From assembly GCA_041748615.1 (NCBI GenBank), contig JBGTCY010000290.1, positions 1 to 53,612 on the forward strand: DNA of 53,612 bases, read 5' to 3'. Of the stretch, positions 45,201 to 53,534 are shown piece after piece. Source of the DNA: JBGTCY01 sp041748615. GTDB taxonomy: Bacteria > Bacteroidota > Bacteroidia > Chitinophagales > CAIOSU01. The translations under genes and the position numbers were made by a program. Within the stretch, counting starts at the first letter, position 1, and every line of letters begins with the position of its first letter. The notes under the pieces were generated by a model that saw nothing but the letters and a program-made list of their open reading frames with translations, was not told where the DNA came from and made no database searches.

Positions 45201-47307
45201 ATCCGATGGCTGCCCTGCTGTCTGCCAATACAAAACGCTCACTGATTCCCGGGGACGGATTATAAATATTACCCGTGAAACAACCGTTGGATAAAATGAG
45301 ATGATACCGCTCGAAATTGTTGTATTGTTCCGGGTCATCAATCGCGATGTCAAAAGAGTTGGGAGATGAGTGACCGAAAAAAGTAATCAATGAAACTCCT
45401 GTATTAATCAGGTCGCGCATGTAGTCGGATTGTACCACCTGAATCGGAGCAGTGCTAGTTTTATAAAAAGAGGTCACATCCGCCCCGTATAAAGTATCCT
45501 TGATGATACTTTCATAGCTCTGCAAAAAACCTTTGAACTGCGTTTGCTGACCTATCCCTTCTCCACCACCCATGTGCAAGACTCTTTTCATCCAGATTTT
45601 TTCATCAATCTTTTGATGTGGGTCGCCTCTTTCAGCCTGCACCCGTTCATAAGCCATTACTTTTTCAAGGTATTTTCCGATTGCCGCGCCATTTTCTGCC
45701 GACAACCTTCCAACCGCAACTCTTGGTGCAATCGAAGTGTTGGTCGCGGCAAGTAAAATATCAGAACCGGGATTTCCAAAAGTCGGGACTAAACATTGTT
45801 GATACGCGGATGAAGTAGTTCGCATGGCATTATATTCCCGCGCTTTTCCAATCAGGAAGATATGTTCGGGTTTGTTCACCCAGTTTGCCATCGCGAAGTC
45901 CACAAAATTTCTGATGGCAAGCGGATGTTTTCTGACGCCATAACAAAACTGGTCATATAATTGGTCAATCATCAACACCGCCACTTGATGATTGCCGCCC
46001 TGAATGCTGTTGCGGTATTTGGCATAAGCGCTCACGTTGTCAACGCCATTGCCATCATCCCTCAGTTTCTGATGACTGATGATGACATAATCGCCCTGGA
46101 AAGCCTGGTTGAAATAATTCACGAAATTCACGCGCTCCATCGAGGTGATAGTGAGAATATCGCTGCTATTTTGACTGGTGAGAAATAACTCGCGCGCAAT
46201 GTTTTGCGATTGCGCGGGCAATTTGAATTTTCCTGAGCTTTGTGTACCAACTATTCGCAAGTGATTAGTGAGGTCGTATAAAATCGGAGCGGTGTTTTTG
46301 TCATTGAATAAAAGCATTTCAAAATACCGGGCAGCAGAACCCGGATTCAATTTGAAATAGAATTTTGCATCTGAACGCAGAAATTCATGCGGGTAAATGC
46401 ATTCAATCACTGCTACGGCATTTCTGTCAATGCCTTCAGTGCCCATCGCTGTAATTCCCAGATTATTGTAATTATTTAACTGGTTTAGAGGGAAATTATA
46501 GCTGAAGTGACTCATTCTGAAACCCCTGAATGTAGTGTCTGCTATCGTATAAGTGTTAAATCTGAATCTCAGTTTGTGTTCAAGCGTTGAAATACTGAGC
46601 AGGCTGATGTTAATGGTGGGATTCACCGGGGCGTTGGAATAAATATTCGGGACAACTACTGTGTTGTTTGAAGTTGTCTGGTTGAAAGGAATTCCGGTGA
46701 AACCTTCACCTTCATCAAAAATGGATTCATACACCGGTTGTCCACCGGAAAAAGGAGGCGGAGGTCCAATCCAGGTAGGTTTTCCTAATTGATAATTACT
46801 GGTAATTGAAGTCCTTACCGTGTGCATGAAATATTGCTCAATAGGTGGCAGGTTGGTGAGGTCGTTGGGAATGTTGTTGATTAAAATATTCGGATTCGAA
46901 CCATTCCAGGTCAGGTAATAGGTTGAACTGTCATTGAACAAACTATGATATTTATTCACCTGATGACTTGGGTTTGAGAATAAGCGCGTATCAAGCGTTC
47001 CGTCATTTCGTTTGCCGTAAAACTCAATGAAATCATTCGAGCCGAAGTTGCCGGTGGTAGAAACATAAATCGGCACAGGCTGCCCCATGTGATAAAGATT
47101 GAAATTTACTCCCAGCACATTGTTGATATTCGAGTTGGGCAGCGTATTCAGCGTAGAGTAAGGGATGCGATAAAGACCATCGCTAGTGACTTTGAATTTG
47201 TAATAGGTGAGGTTATATTCAATCCATTCATTGCCGAATTGCGCCTGCAATGAAACGCTCGAAAGCAACGTGAGAAAGAAAATGATATGATTAATGAGGG
47301 GCTTCAA
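42214..47307 (-). CDS. porU2: C25-family type IX secretion sortase PorU2 (putative)
   Basis: A roughly 1697-residue C25 (gingipain-like) protein. The His-Cys dyad is intact: His646 in FFGHSSPNSF and Cys676 in SNGCFTGN. CARDB/Ig-like regions follow, and the end (YPNPFTSSTRFVF...AWDGTDQYGDPLGNGLYLYRV) is a FlgD/type A sorting-like domain. PorU cleaves T9SS sorting domains and attaches cargo; PorU2 is the longer paralogue paired with PorV2. The frame extends to 47418, but that overlaps porV2 by 104 bases. TTG 47307, seven bases after the porV2 stop, gives a normal signal peptide ending LQAQ and is preferred. ATG 47361 is the alternative. It is the last gene of a three-gene operon. Confidence 0.82.
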   Translation of the reverse strand: MKPLINHIIFFLTLLSSVSLQAQFGNEWIEYNLTYYKFKVTSDGLYRIPYSTLNTLPNSNINNVLGVNFNLYHMGQPVPIYVSTTGNFGSNDFIEFYGKRNDGTLDTRLFSNPSHQVNKYHSLFNDSSTYYLTWNGSNPNILINNIPNDLTNLPPIEQYFMHTVRTSITSNYQLGKPTWIGPPPPFSGGQPVYESIFDEGEGFTGIPFNQTTSNNTVVVPNIYSNAPVNPTINISLLSISTLEHKLRFRFNTYTIADTTFRGFRMSHFSYNFPLNQLNNYNNLGITAMGTEGIDRNAVAVIECIYPHEFLRSDAKFYFKLNPGSAARYFEMLLFNDKNTAPILYDLTNHLRIVGTQSSGKFKLPAQSQNIARELFLTSQNSSDILTITSMERVNFVNYFNQAFQGDYVIISHQKLRDDGNGVDNVSAYAKYRNSIQGGNHQVAVLMIDQLYDQFCYGVRKHPLAIRNFVDFAMANWVNKPEHIFLIGKAREYNAMRTTSSAYQQCLVPTFGNPGSDILLAATNTSIAPRVAVGRLSAENGAAIGKYLEKVMAYERVQAERGDPHQKIDEKIWMKRVLHMGGGEGIGQQTQFKGFLQSYESIIKDTLYGADVTSFYKTSTAPIQVVQSDYMRDLINTGVSLITFFGHSSPNSFDIAIDDPEQYNNFERYHLILSNGCFTGNIYNPSPGISERFVLADSRAAIGFISTISLSSSGGLHTYSSNFYNNLSRKHYGKSIGTIMRMTAADVESCCNAVINRGIVEEMTLHGDPGLKLNIHPKPDYSLEPQMVSFLPSTVTVEQESFDVKVIVTNLGMALADSINLVVTRFFPDAAAGSIPYVKRMRGTMFSDTVIFTIPTGGASAFGLNTFHIKIDFNDEVDELSETNNELGGIILNITSDDLIPIHPYEFAIVPNQPVTLKASTASPFAPIRTYRLEIDTTELFNSSLKLSTTITQTGGVVTWTPNLPLMDSVVYYWRCGLDSVTYNRPTGWHYSSFIYLDGEYPGWNQSHYYQYLKDDFNNLYLDNDRVLKFVDDIKNVTARSGTTADFGYNGSVPWEQLAHYLNGALKHRWVCGGEGFPNGIVVAVFDSISGQPWISKYSDTRNDNGVTNQRFNQVHGNIHCKTRDFEGFDFPIIVANNQSATGIVQTRLNNFINSIPNGNYILAYSVNSGFYNSWSGTLRNTFTNLGTQELQTLFSTSNSPWAFFVKKGDPSTAVELKGNGIKAIVDLSATFNASWNQGTMTTPLIGPAYEWGSVHWKYHALESNSMDQQQLDIIGVTATGIETVVYSGLKSLDTAITFINPNTYPYIKLRLHTRDDANRTPTQLNYWRVLYKKVPEAALHPDFHFTFVGDTINMGEELQLSIAVENVTNIHMDSLLVKYTLMTTGNPSVNNYVRYDSLRANDIVNLDWLFNTDCNCLGEINTLIIEVNPDNDQPEQYHFNNIGILTFKMDKDKINPLLDVTFDGVHIMDGDIVSAEPEILIRLKDENKYLLLNDTSLINVFLKSPSGQQVKMHYDGISMQFMPAGSSANNTAEVRLKKEFEEDGVYTLLVQAKDRSRNISGTYGVPQDGVDFRISFEVIRESRITNVLNYPNPFTSSTRFVFTLTGMQPPDFFKIQIMTVSGKVVRELTQTDLGNIRVGNNITEYAWDGTDQYGDPLGNGLYLYRVVASIDGKQIEKMNSGADKYFKSGFGKMYLAR

Positions 47308-47314
47308 AAGTTGG

Positions 47315-48403
47315 TTATTGTGTTTTCTTTTTATTGATACCAATATTGAGCGAAAAGACATGCGAGTATAAAGCATCTGACTGATTGCCGATATCCGTGA
47401 AAGCGTAATCAATTCCAAATGATTTTATCTGCAATCCTAAACCAATATTAGGCTGGAAGGTCACAATTTTTTCACCGAAATCATCCGTGGAGCGTTGAAT
47501 ATTTCCTACACCACCACGCAGATAAATGATGTCGAGATAATTCAATTCCAGCCCAAAGCGCGGGTCAAAACTCACTGCGTCTGTGCGAATCGGCACATTA
47601 CGTTTTCCGTCCGTAGTCATCTCGAAATTCAGTTCCGGCAGGATTTTAAATTTATCCTTGATATTCACTTCGTATGCTGCGGCAAAAATGAACTTAGGCA
47701 CAGTTACTTCAAGTGAATTTTCAGGAATAATGTTCCCGGTGCTCACCAGCACGGCTTTTTCTTTGTCCGTGAAATTGAAATTCCACGCGTTGAAAGTGCC
47801 GGTAACGTCTTTACCCATCAAGCCAAATCGCCATTGTTTGATGTCATAAGCCGCTGCAAAATCCAATCCGAATCCCCATGCGGTGGCAAAATCACCCGCG
47901 ATGCGGTAAATAATTTTCGTGTTGCCGCCCAGGCTCAACCCGGTCTCTTTCACTTTTTGGGCATAGGAAAAAATAAATGCCCAATCGGCAACGGAGAATG
48001 ATTTGATATTATCATAATTGATGGAGCCGTCCGGTTCAAACAAGTTGAGCGTATTGGGAATATCATCCACCGCGAAACGGATGGCGGAAAAGCCGATAAC
48101 GCGGTTTTTGTCTTTCATCGGCACCGCGAACGCGCCATAATCATACTTCGCGATACCCGCGAAATATTCTGCGTGCATGAGCGAAAGATTGACATTGTTT
48201 TTTACCCTGGTCAAGGCAGCCGGATTCCAAAAACCGGCAGTAGCGTCACTCACGGATGCCACTTGCGCGGAGGACATGGCAAGCCCGCGTGCGCCTACGC
48301 CAATGGATAAAAATTCATTGCTGTATTTTCTGACCTGAGCAAAGGAAGCGCTGGCAGTGATAACCGTTAAAAAAACGATGGCGGTGAGTCGGGCTGAATT
48401 CAT
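47315..48403 (-). CDS. porV2: PorV/PorQ-family outer membrane protein PorV2 (putative)
   Basis: A signal peptide ends at ASFAQ (about residue 22). The 362-residue product opens with FLSIGVGARGLAMSSAQVASVSDATAGFWNPAAL, diagnostic of PorV/PorQ-type beta-barrel proteins, and alternates short amphipathic strands to the end. PorV shuttles T9SS cargo to the PorU sortase. Adjacency to porU2 (seven bases) supports the PorV2/PorU2 pair rather than the main PorV. Its ATG overlaps the upstream AcpH-like stop by four bases (ATGA), showing translational coupling. Confidence 0.85.
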   Translation of the reverse strand: MNSARLTAIVFLTVITASASFAQVRKYSNEFLSIGVGARGLAMSSAQVASVSDATAGFWNPAALTRVKNNVNLSLMHAEYFAGIAKYDYGAFAVPMKDKNRVIGFSAIRFAVDDIPNTLNLFEPDGSINYDNIKSFSVADWAFIFSYAQKVKETGLSLGGNTKIIYRIAGDFATAWGFGLDFAAAYDIKQWRFGLMGKDVTGTFNAWNFNFTDKEKAVLVSTGNIIPENSLEVTVPKFIFAAAYEVNIKDKFKILPELNFEMTTDGKRNVPIRTDAVSFDPRFGLELNYLDIIYLRGGVGNIQRSTDDFGEKIVTFQPNIGLGLQIKSFGIDYAFTDIGNQSDALYSHVFSLNIGINKKKTQ

Positions 48404-49101
48404 TTCAAAGTTTTGGTTAATGCTTCATCATTTAGCCAAAAACGCATTTGGTCAAAAACTGATAACAGTTGCCCGCGGTAATCGTTTTCGATATTTTCCG
48501 CAAGGACCTTTAGTGTTTCCTTTTCGCTAATGCTGACGCTTACAGGGGTGATTTTTTGATACACCCTGATTAACGCCCCAATAAAAAAATCATTGTCAGT
48601 GTAAAAATGTAGATGTGCTCCGCTATTGAACTTACTAAAATTATCAAAAAAATGGGTCAATTCACCGGATTTCTGAATATGGGAAAAGTACGAAGCAACC
48701 ACTCCGGTTTCAACCCTTGAAAACTCCTCCCGGATTTTTACGCTAAATTCAGGATAATGTTTGCTCAACAGGCGGTCAAGCATCAGTTCAAGAAACACAT
48801 GGGCAAAAAAATAGGTCCTGAATCTGACGGAAGGCAAGGAGGCTTCTTTAATTTTTTGATGAATCAAGTCGCTGTTTTCTTTGAAAAAGGACGATTGATG
48901 AAACAAGGCATCCACCCGGTAATGCCTTTTGATACCTGCAAAAATTTCACGGTGTTCTGGCGCTTCATGTTCATGGTTAAAATGAAACACCTGTTTTCTC
49001 ATTTTCTGATTGAAACCCGAAATCAGGTCGGGCATAATGCAACCGATTTTGAAATAGGGTGAAGCGTCAGTGTCAAGGAAGCAATGGGAGAGGAGATTCA
49101 T
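48400..49101 (-). CDS. AcpH/DUF479-like protein
   Basis: The 233-residue protein begins MNLLSHCFLD and continues with GCIMPDLISG, YRVDALFHQSSFF and FFAHVFLELMLDRLL. This is the order of His and Asp motifs seen in acyl-carrier-protein phosphodiesterase (AcpH) and its HD-like relatives (AcpH starts MNxLAHxxL). It has no signal peptide. AcpH removes phosphopantetheine from ACP; whether this divergent form does so is unclear. It is the first gene of the operon with porV2 and porU2 and overlaps porV2 by four bases, a surprising partner for secretion genes. Confidence 0.65.
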   Translation of the reverse strand: MNLLSHCFLDTDASPYFKIGCIMPDLISGFNQKMRKQVFHFNHEHEAPEHREIFAGIKRHYRVDALFHQSSFFKENSDLIHQKIKEASLPSVRFRTYFFAHVFLELMLDRLLSKHYPEFSVKIREEFSRVETGVVASYFSHIQKSGELTHFFDNFSKFNSGAHLHFYTDNDFFIGALIRVYQKITPVSVSISEKETLKVLAENIENDYRGQLLSVFDQMRFWLNDEALTKTLK

Positions 49102-49172
49102 GCAATGCGATGGTGAAAATTAATCGCAATCCATCACTTTAAAAAAGTAATATTTCCTGACCGCTTAAAATC

Positions 49173-49180
49173 TAAATTTG
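49173..49180 (+). promoter_or_regulatory. -7 box of tyrS
   Basis: TAAATTTG matches TAnnTTTG and lies 15 bases before ATG 49196. It includes the TTG at 49178, which makes that codon an unlikely translation start. No clear -33 TTG is seen. Confidence 0.5.
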
Positions 49181-49195
49181 CCCAAAGTTTTTTCT

Positions 49196-50473
49196 ATGGA
49201 TTTTATCAGTGAACTCAGGTGGCGCAATTTATTTTTTGAGATGATTCCCGAAACGGATGGCTATCTCAATCAACACAAAACGCGCGGATACATTGGCTTT
49301 GACCCCACCGCTCCCTCTCTCGGCATCGGCAACTTGGTGCAGGTGATGCTGCTGCGATTATTTCAAAAATCCGGACATCAGCCGGTGGCTTTGCTGGGTG
49401 GCGCCACCGGTATGATAGGCGACCCTTCCGGTAAATCTGCTGAGCGCAATCTGCTCACGAAGGAAACGCTTGAATTCAACAAAGAGAAATTTAAAAGCCA
49501 GTTTCATAAGTTCCTCGATTTTGACAAAGGAGAACATGCGCCTTTGTTGTTGGATAATTATGATTGGTATCAAAACATGAACCTGCTTGACTTTCTGCGG
49601 GATGCCGGAAAACATCTCACCGTAAATTACATGCTCGCGAAAGACTCCGTGAAATCACGGCTTGAAACCGGTATTTCATATACCGAATTTTCTTATCAAT
49701 TATTACAGGCTTATGATTTCTACTGGATGAATAAACAATATGATGTTCGTCTGCAAATGGGTGGTTCCGACCAGTGGGGCAACATCACAGCTGGTGTGGA
49801 ATTAATCCGGAGAATGGGCGGAACTGAAGCTTATGCCGTCACCTGTCCGCTGATTACAAAACCGGACGGCACAAAATTCGGCAAAACGGAAGATGGCAAT
49901 GTTTTTTTGGATGCCGGGATGACTTCGCCCTACAAGTTTTATCAGTTTTGGTTGAATGTCTCCGATGCTGAAGCGGAGAAGTATATCAAAATTTTTACTT
50001 TTCTTGAAAGACAGGAAATCGAAGCGCTGATAGCGGAACACAACAATGCGCCACACCTGAGAAATCTCCAAAAAACACTTGCAAAAGAAGTCACGGTGAT
50101 GGTGCATTCGGATGATCATTACCGGACAGCGCTCAACGCTTCAGAAATTTTATTTGGCAAAGCCACCAAGGAAACCCTGCTGGCGATTTCAGAGCGCGAT
50201 TTCCTGAATGTGTTTGAAGGAGTTCCGGTTTTTCCGGCATCAAAATCCATTTTTGAAAACGGGGTTGACCTCATGGAAGGACTGACCGCGTCCGCTCCCG
50301 TTTTTTCTTCGAAAGGCGAATTAAGGCGTGTGATTAAGGAAGGCGGATTGAGCATTAATAAAGAAAAAATAACGGACGAACATCTGAAACTTTCGTCAAG
50401 CGATTTATTGAATAATCGTTATCTGCTTGTGCAAAAGGGAAAGAAAAATTATTTCTTAGTGGTTGCGGAATGA
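49196..50473 (+). CDS. tyrS: Tyrosyl-tRNA synthetase
   Basis: Class I synthetase charging tRNA-Tyr, 425 residues from ATG 49196. The longer frame opens at a TTG inside the promoter and was rejected. YIGFDPTAPSLGIGN (32-46) is the HIGH region, GGATGMIGDPSGKSAERNLL (68-87) and GGSDQWGNI (189-197) are TyrRS motifs, KFGKT (227-231) is the KMSKS loop, and an S4 RNA-binding domain ends the protein. HIGH reads GIGN: the first His, which binds the ATP gamma-phosphate in Bacillus TyrRS (His45), is Gly43, and the last His is Asn46. The rest of the enzyme is intact, so it is probably functional. It stands alone. Confidence 0.92.
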   Translation: MDFISELRWRNLFFEMIPETDGYLNQHKTRGYIGFDPTAPSLGIGNLVQVMLLRLFQKSGHQPVALLGGATGMIGDPSGKSAERNLLTKETLEFNKEKFKSQFHKFLDFDKGEHAPLLLDNYDWYQNMNLLDFLRDAGKHLTVNYMLAKDSVKSRLETGISYTEFSYQLLQAYDFYWMNKQYDVRLQMGGSDQWGNITAGVELIRRMGGTEAYAVTCPLITKPDGTKFGKTEDGNVFLDAGMTSPYKFYQFWLNVSDAEAEKYIKIFTFLERQEIEALIAEHNNAPHLRNLQKTLAKEVTVMVHSDDHYRTALNASEILFGKATKETLLAISERDFLNVFEGVPVFPASKSIFENGVDLMEGLTASAPVFSSKGELRRVIKEGGLSINKEKITDEHLKLSSSDLLNNRYLLVQKGKKNYFLVVAE

Positions 50474-50525
50474 TGAAATTTGAAGTTGTAAATAAAAGGT
50501 TGTGAAAAAAAAGATTCAGAAGTGA

Positions 50526-50576
50526 TTCGCAACTCTCCCATTTCACCTGTCCCATGCCCCTTGTCCCCTGTCCCAA
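50526..50576. repeat. Tandem-like TGTCCC tract
   Basis: CCTGTCCCATGCCCC and TTGTCCCCTGTCCC contain four imperfect copies of TGTCCC in the gap between tyrS and gpsA. Confidence 0.35.
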
Positions 50577-50582
50577 ACATTC

Positions 50583-51626
50583 TTACATATAATCCACATC
50601 CTGTTCTAACTGGTATTTCATTAAAAACTCAAGGGCTTCATTCACGGGAAGTCTGTCAAACAAAACGCGGTGGATAATCTGGATAATCGGCACTTTCACT
50701 TTGTAATGGTCGGCAAGCAATTTAATTACGCGAACAGTATTAATCCCTTCGGCAACTTCATCGGAAGTATCAATGATTTTCTGCAAGGAATCCCCTGCCG
50801 CGAGCCTCATGCCCACCGTATAGTTTCTGCTGAAACGGCTGGAAGCGGTTGCGATAATATCTCCAATACCGGCAAGTCCCAAAAACGCTTTCACATCCCC
50901 GCCCAGCGTTGTTCCGATTTTAATTAATTCACTGATGCTTCGGGTGATGAAAAGCGCGCGCGCGTTTTCACCCAATTCAAGACCGGTGACCGTTCCCGAG
51001 CCGATGGCGATGATGTTTTTTAACACACCGGCAAGTTCAACCCCGGTAATGTCATGCGAGCCGAAAACCTGAAAACGCTCACTGCGTAAAGACTCCATTC
51101 CGAGTTTTATCACTTCGTTAAACCTGCTGGCTATCACGGTGCCAGCCGGCAAGTGTTGCGCCAATTCTGTCGCGAGATTAGGTCCCGAAACACATCCCAC
51201 CCGCACAACCACTGTTTTTTCACGAATCACATCACTCATCGTTTGAATTCTGTCACGGGAGAGTGATTTCATGTTTTCTAATTTTTCGCCCTCATTCAAT
51301 TTCACATTAAATCCTTTTGTGCCATGAATCAGGATATGGTCGGGACGAAGGAATGGGGAAATTTTTTCAATCACATCGCTGAAAAAAGCGGAAGGGATAG
51401 TCGGATAAATAAGCGTGCATTTTTCTGCTACTTCTTTCAAATCATTGGTCGCCTGAATGGATGAATTAACAACTTGACCAGCGCATTCCCGCTGAGTTAA
51501 AATCTGCTGCACCACTTCCGGACGTCTTGCATACAACAACACCTCATGATTTTCAGCAATGAGGTTGGCAATGGAAATTCCAAAATTACCAGCGCCTACG
51601 ACTCCGATGATTTTCTTTTCAGGCAT
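50583..51626 (-). CDS. gpsA: Glycerol-3-phosphate dehydrogenase [NAD(P)+]
   Basis: The 347-residue enzyme reduces dihydroxyacetone phosphate to sn-glycerol 3-phosphate for lipid synthesis. The Rossmann motif GAGNFG is at 11-16. GVLKNIIAIGSG contains the catalytic Lys, and LAGIGDIIAT with SSRFSRNYTVG forms the substrate-binding region. It is cytoplasmic. It follows the PlsB-like acyltransferase gene by 41 bases on the same strand. That enzyme would use its product, so the pair forms a coherent start of the phospholipid pathway. Confidence 0.94.
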   Translation of the reverse strand: MPEKKIIGVVGAGNFGISIANLIAENHEVLLYARRPEVVQQILTQRECAGQVVNSSIQATNDLKEVAEKCTLIYPTIPSAFFSDVIEKISPFLRPDHILIHGTKGFNVKLNEGEKLENMKSLSRDRIQTMSDVIREKTVVVRVGCVSGPNLATELAQHLPAGTVIASRFNEVIKLGMESLRSERFQVFGSHDITGVELAGVLKNIIAIGSGTVTGLELGENARALFITRSISELIKIGTTLGGDVKAFLGLAGIGDIIATASSRFSRNYTVGMRLAAGDSLQKIIDTSDEVAEGINTVRVIKLLADHYKVKVPIIQIIHRVLFDRLPVNEALEFLMKYQLEQDVDYM

Positions 51627-51667
51627 GGATGTTTAGTCAGTTCAACTCTTTTTTTAAAATCATTTTT

Positions 51668-53386
51668 TCAAACAAATTGCTCTAATCCGTATCCGTCTAA
51701 ACGGTTTCTGTAAAAATATAACAGCTTCAGGTCAGGACTCATCACATCCCCGTTTTTTTTCTTCATTAAAGGTCTCCGGTCATGATACAATCCGACTTGC
51801 TCAAGCCCCCGCTCCACGATCATTTGAATGTCTCGTTTCATGGTGTGCGTCAATTTGATTTCATTGTTATTTTCCATTTCAACTAATCTGTCACGGACAC
51901 GGGTACAGGATTCCATCAACTCCTGATATGGGATAAAAGTGTCTTCCGGAGGCAGTCTTAAAATTCCAAACAGGTCAAGTTTTTTGAAATTTTTACGAAT
52001 GATTTCAAAAGCGCAGAATGCCACCAACTGGCTGGTCATCACGATATTGTATGTGTGGTATCGCTGAACAATTTTGTCGCCCAGCATTTTCACATATTCT
52101 TCATTGCGTTGTTTATCGTCCTGCAGTGTTCCGCCCGAAATAAAATATTGCCGCACATCTATCGGTCTGTCATTCCGGTCATAGCTGATGCCGTATTTAT
52201 CAACCCTGTTGCCGAACAAATCCATACATGGCGCGAAAGAAAGATACATCCGGGAACTTTGAGTCAAAAACTTAAAGATAAAACGCGCCATCCTGAGCGA
52301 GGTTGAGTAGGAGTCAAGCCGCTCGGCAAGATAAAATTCTTTCCCGGTTCTTTTCAGATGCTCCTCAATGAGGTCGGGCGCTTCCAGCACAAAATGATAA
52401 TTCATCACCACCGGCACAATGATGATTTTTTTTGCGGCATCGCCATGATGCAGATAATTCAGATACTGAGCTTCCAATGATGTTCCGAGCAATCCGAGTT
52501 TCAGTTGTTTTTCCACCAACCCTGAGCGCGAACGGGTGCCGCCCGGAAAAAAAAGACTGTGACATTCGCGGTGCATAGCAAGCGTGGAATAAGTTTTCAG
52601 CGTTTCAAGGTAAAGCTGGTTTTTTTTACGCCTGTCCACTTTATAAGCTCCGAGACGATTCATGAAATATGCCAGCATTTTAATCCCGAAAAGATTCAAT
52701 CCCGCTCCGTAAATGAAAGCGGGCAGCCCCATTTCCTGAATCGCCCAACCAATGACAATCGAATCAATATTACTGATATGCGTTGGAACGATAATAATCG
52801 TATGTTGCTTCGATAATTCCCTGACAGTGTCGAGGTCGCCCTCAAGAATCACACGGTCGCGGATGCTGAACTGCTGGCTCAAACGCTCTTTGAAATTTTT
52901 TCCGAAAGATGTTTTCAGCAATCTGGAAATACCAAAAGGGACCGCCATTCTTGCGAATTCATAGATGGACGGGTCAAAATTGCCCGCAATTTCATTGGCG
53001 TAGCGCGAAATGATGGTTTTGGATAAAAATTGCGCGTCTTCCTGATATTCTTCAGTGCCTTGTCTTTCCTTACGGGTAATGCGCAATAATTTGTTTTTGA
53101 TGTCACTCCAGAATTCACGTTCATCTTCAGGGTCGGCTTTCCAGGGATTTTGTGTCAGGCGGATGCGCTCATGGTAAACAGTGCGGGCAAGCTCTTCCGT
53201 GATATTGTTTTTTTTATTGAAAGAAGTCAGGAATTTTTGAAAACTGGTGTTTTTTACCTCCTCGATAAATTGATAGCGTGACGCGCTCAATTTATAAATG
53301 GGCCACTCCTCGAGGTTGGGTTCAATGACATCAAACTTACGGGTAACGTAGTCGGGTAATGATTCGGAATTGTCTTGTTGTTCCAT
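51668..53386 (-). CDS. PlsB/PlsC-superfamily glycerol-phosphate acyltransferase
   Basis: The 572-residue protein carries the acyltransferase signature HX4D in THISNID (His203, Asp208) and FPGGTRSRSG (280-289). The latter is the phosphate-binding motif that reads FPEGTR in PlsC and EGGRSRTG in PlsB. The Glu position is Gly here. Length and the large helical N-terminus (about 1-170) point to the GPAT/PlsB-like branch rather than PlsC. It should acylate glycerol 3-phosphate or its 1-acyl form. Position just before gpsA fits the first of these. Confidence 0.82.
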   Translation of the reverse strand: MEQQDNSESLPDYVTRKFDVIEPNLEEWPIYKLSASRYQFIEEVKNTSFQKFLTSFNKKNNITEELARTVYHERIRLTQNPWKADPEDEREFWSDIKNKLLRITRKERQGTEEYQEDAQFLSKTIISRYANEIAGNFDPSIYEFARMAVPFGISRLLKTSFGKNFKERLSQQFSIRDRVILEGDLDTVRELSKQHTIIIVPTHISNIDSIVIGWAIQEMGLPAFIYGAGLNLFGIKMLAYFMNRLGAYKVDRRKKNQLYLETLKTYSTLAMHRECHSLFFPGGTRSRSGLVEKQLKLGLLGTSLEAQYLNYLHHGDAAKKIIIVPVVMNYHFVLEAPDLIEEHLKRTGKEFYLAERLDSYSTSLRMARFIFKFLTQSSRMYLSFAPCMDLFGNRVDKYGISYDRNDRPIDVRQYFISGGTLQDDKQRNEEYVKMLGDKIVQRYHTYNIVMTSQLVAFCAFEIIRKNFKKLDLFGILRLPPEDTFIPYQELMESCTRVRDRLVEMENNNEIKLTHTMKRDIQMIVERGLEQVGLYHDRRPLMKKKNGDVMSPDLKLLYFYRNRLDGYGLEQFV

Positions 53387-53534
53387 TGATTACAATCCGG
53401 TATTGATAGATTGATTTGCCGAAAATACAAATTATAGGAGATAAAAAAATAAAAACCGAATTGTTGGTTCAATGAAAATCGGTGGGTAAGTGCAGTTGTC
53501 AAAATAACAACCGCAATTTGAAGTCTGCATGAGC

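Noticed and set aside
42214..47307. Gingipain-type virulence protease
   Set aside because: The PorV2 neighbour and PorU2-like length fit a secretion-system sortase better than a secreted protease.
47308..47418. 37-codon N-terminal extension of porU2
   Set aside because: It lies inside porV2 and would precede a normal signal peptide.
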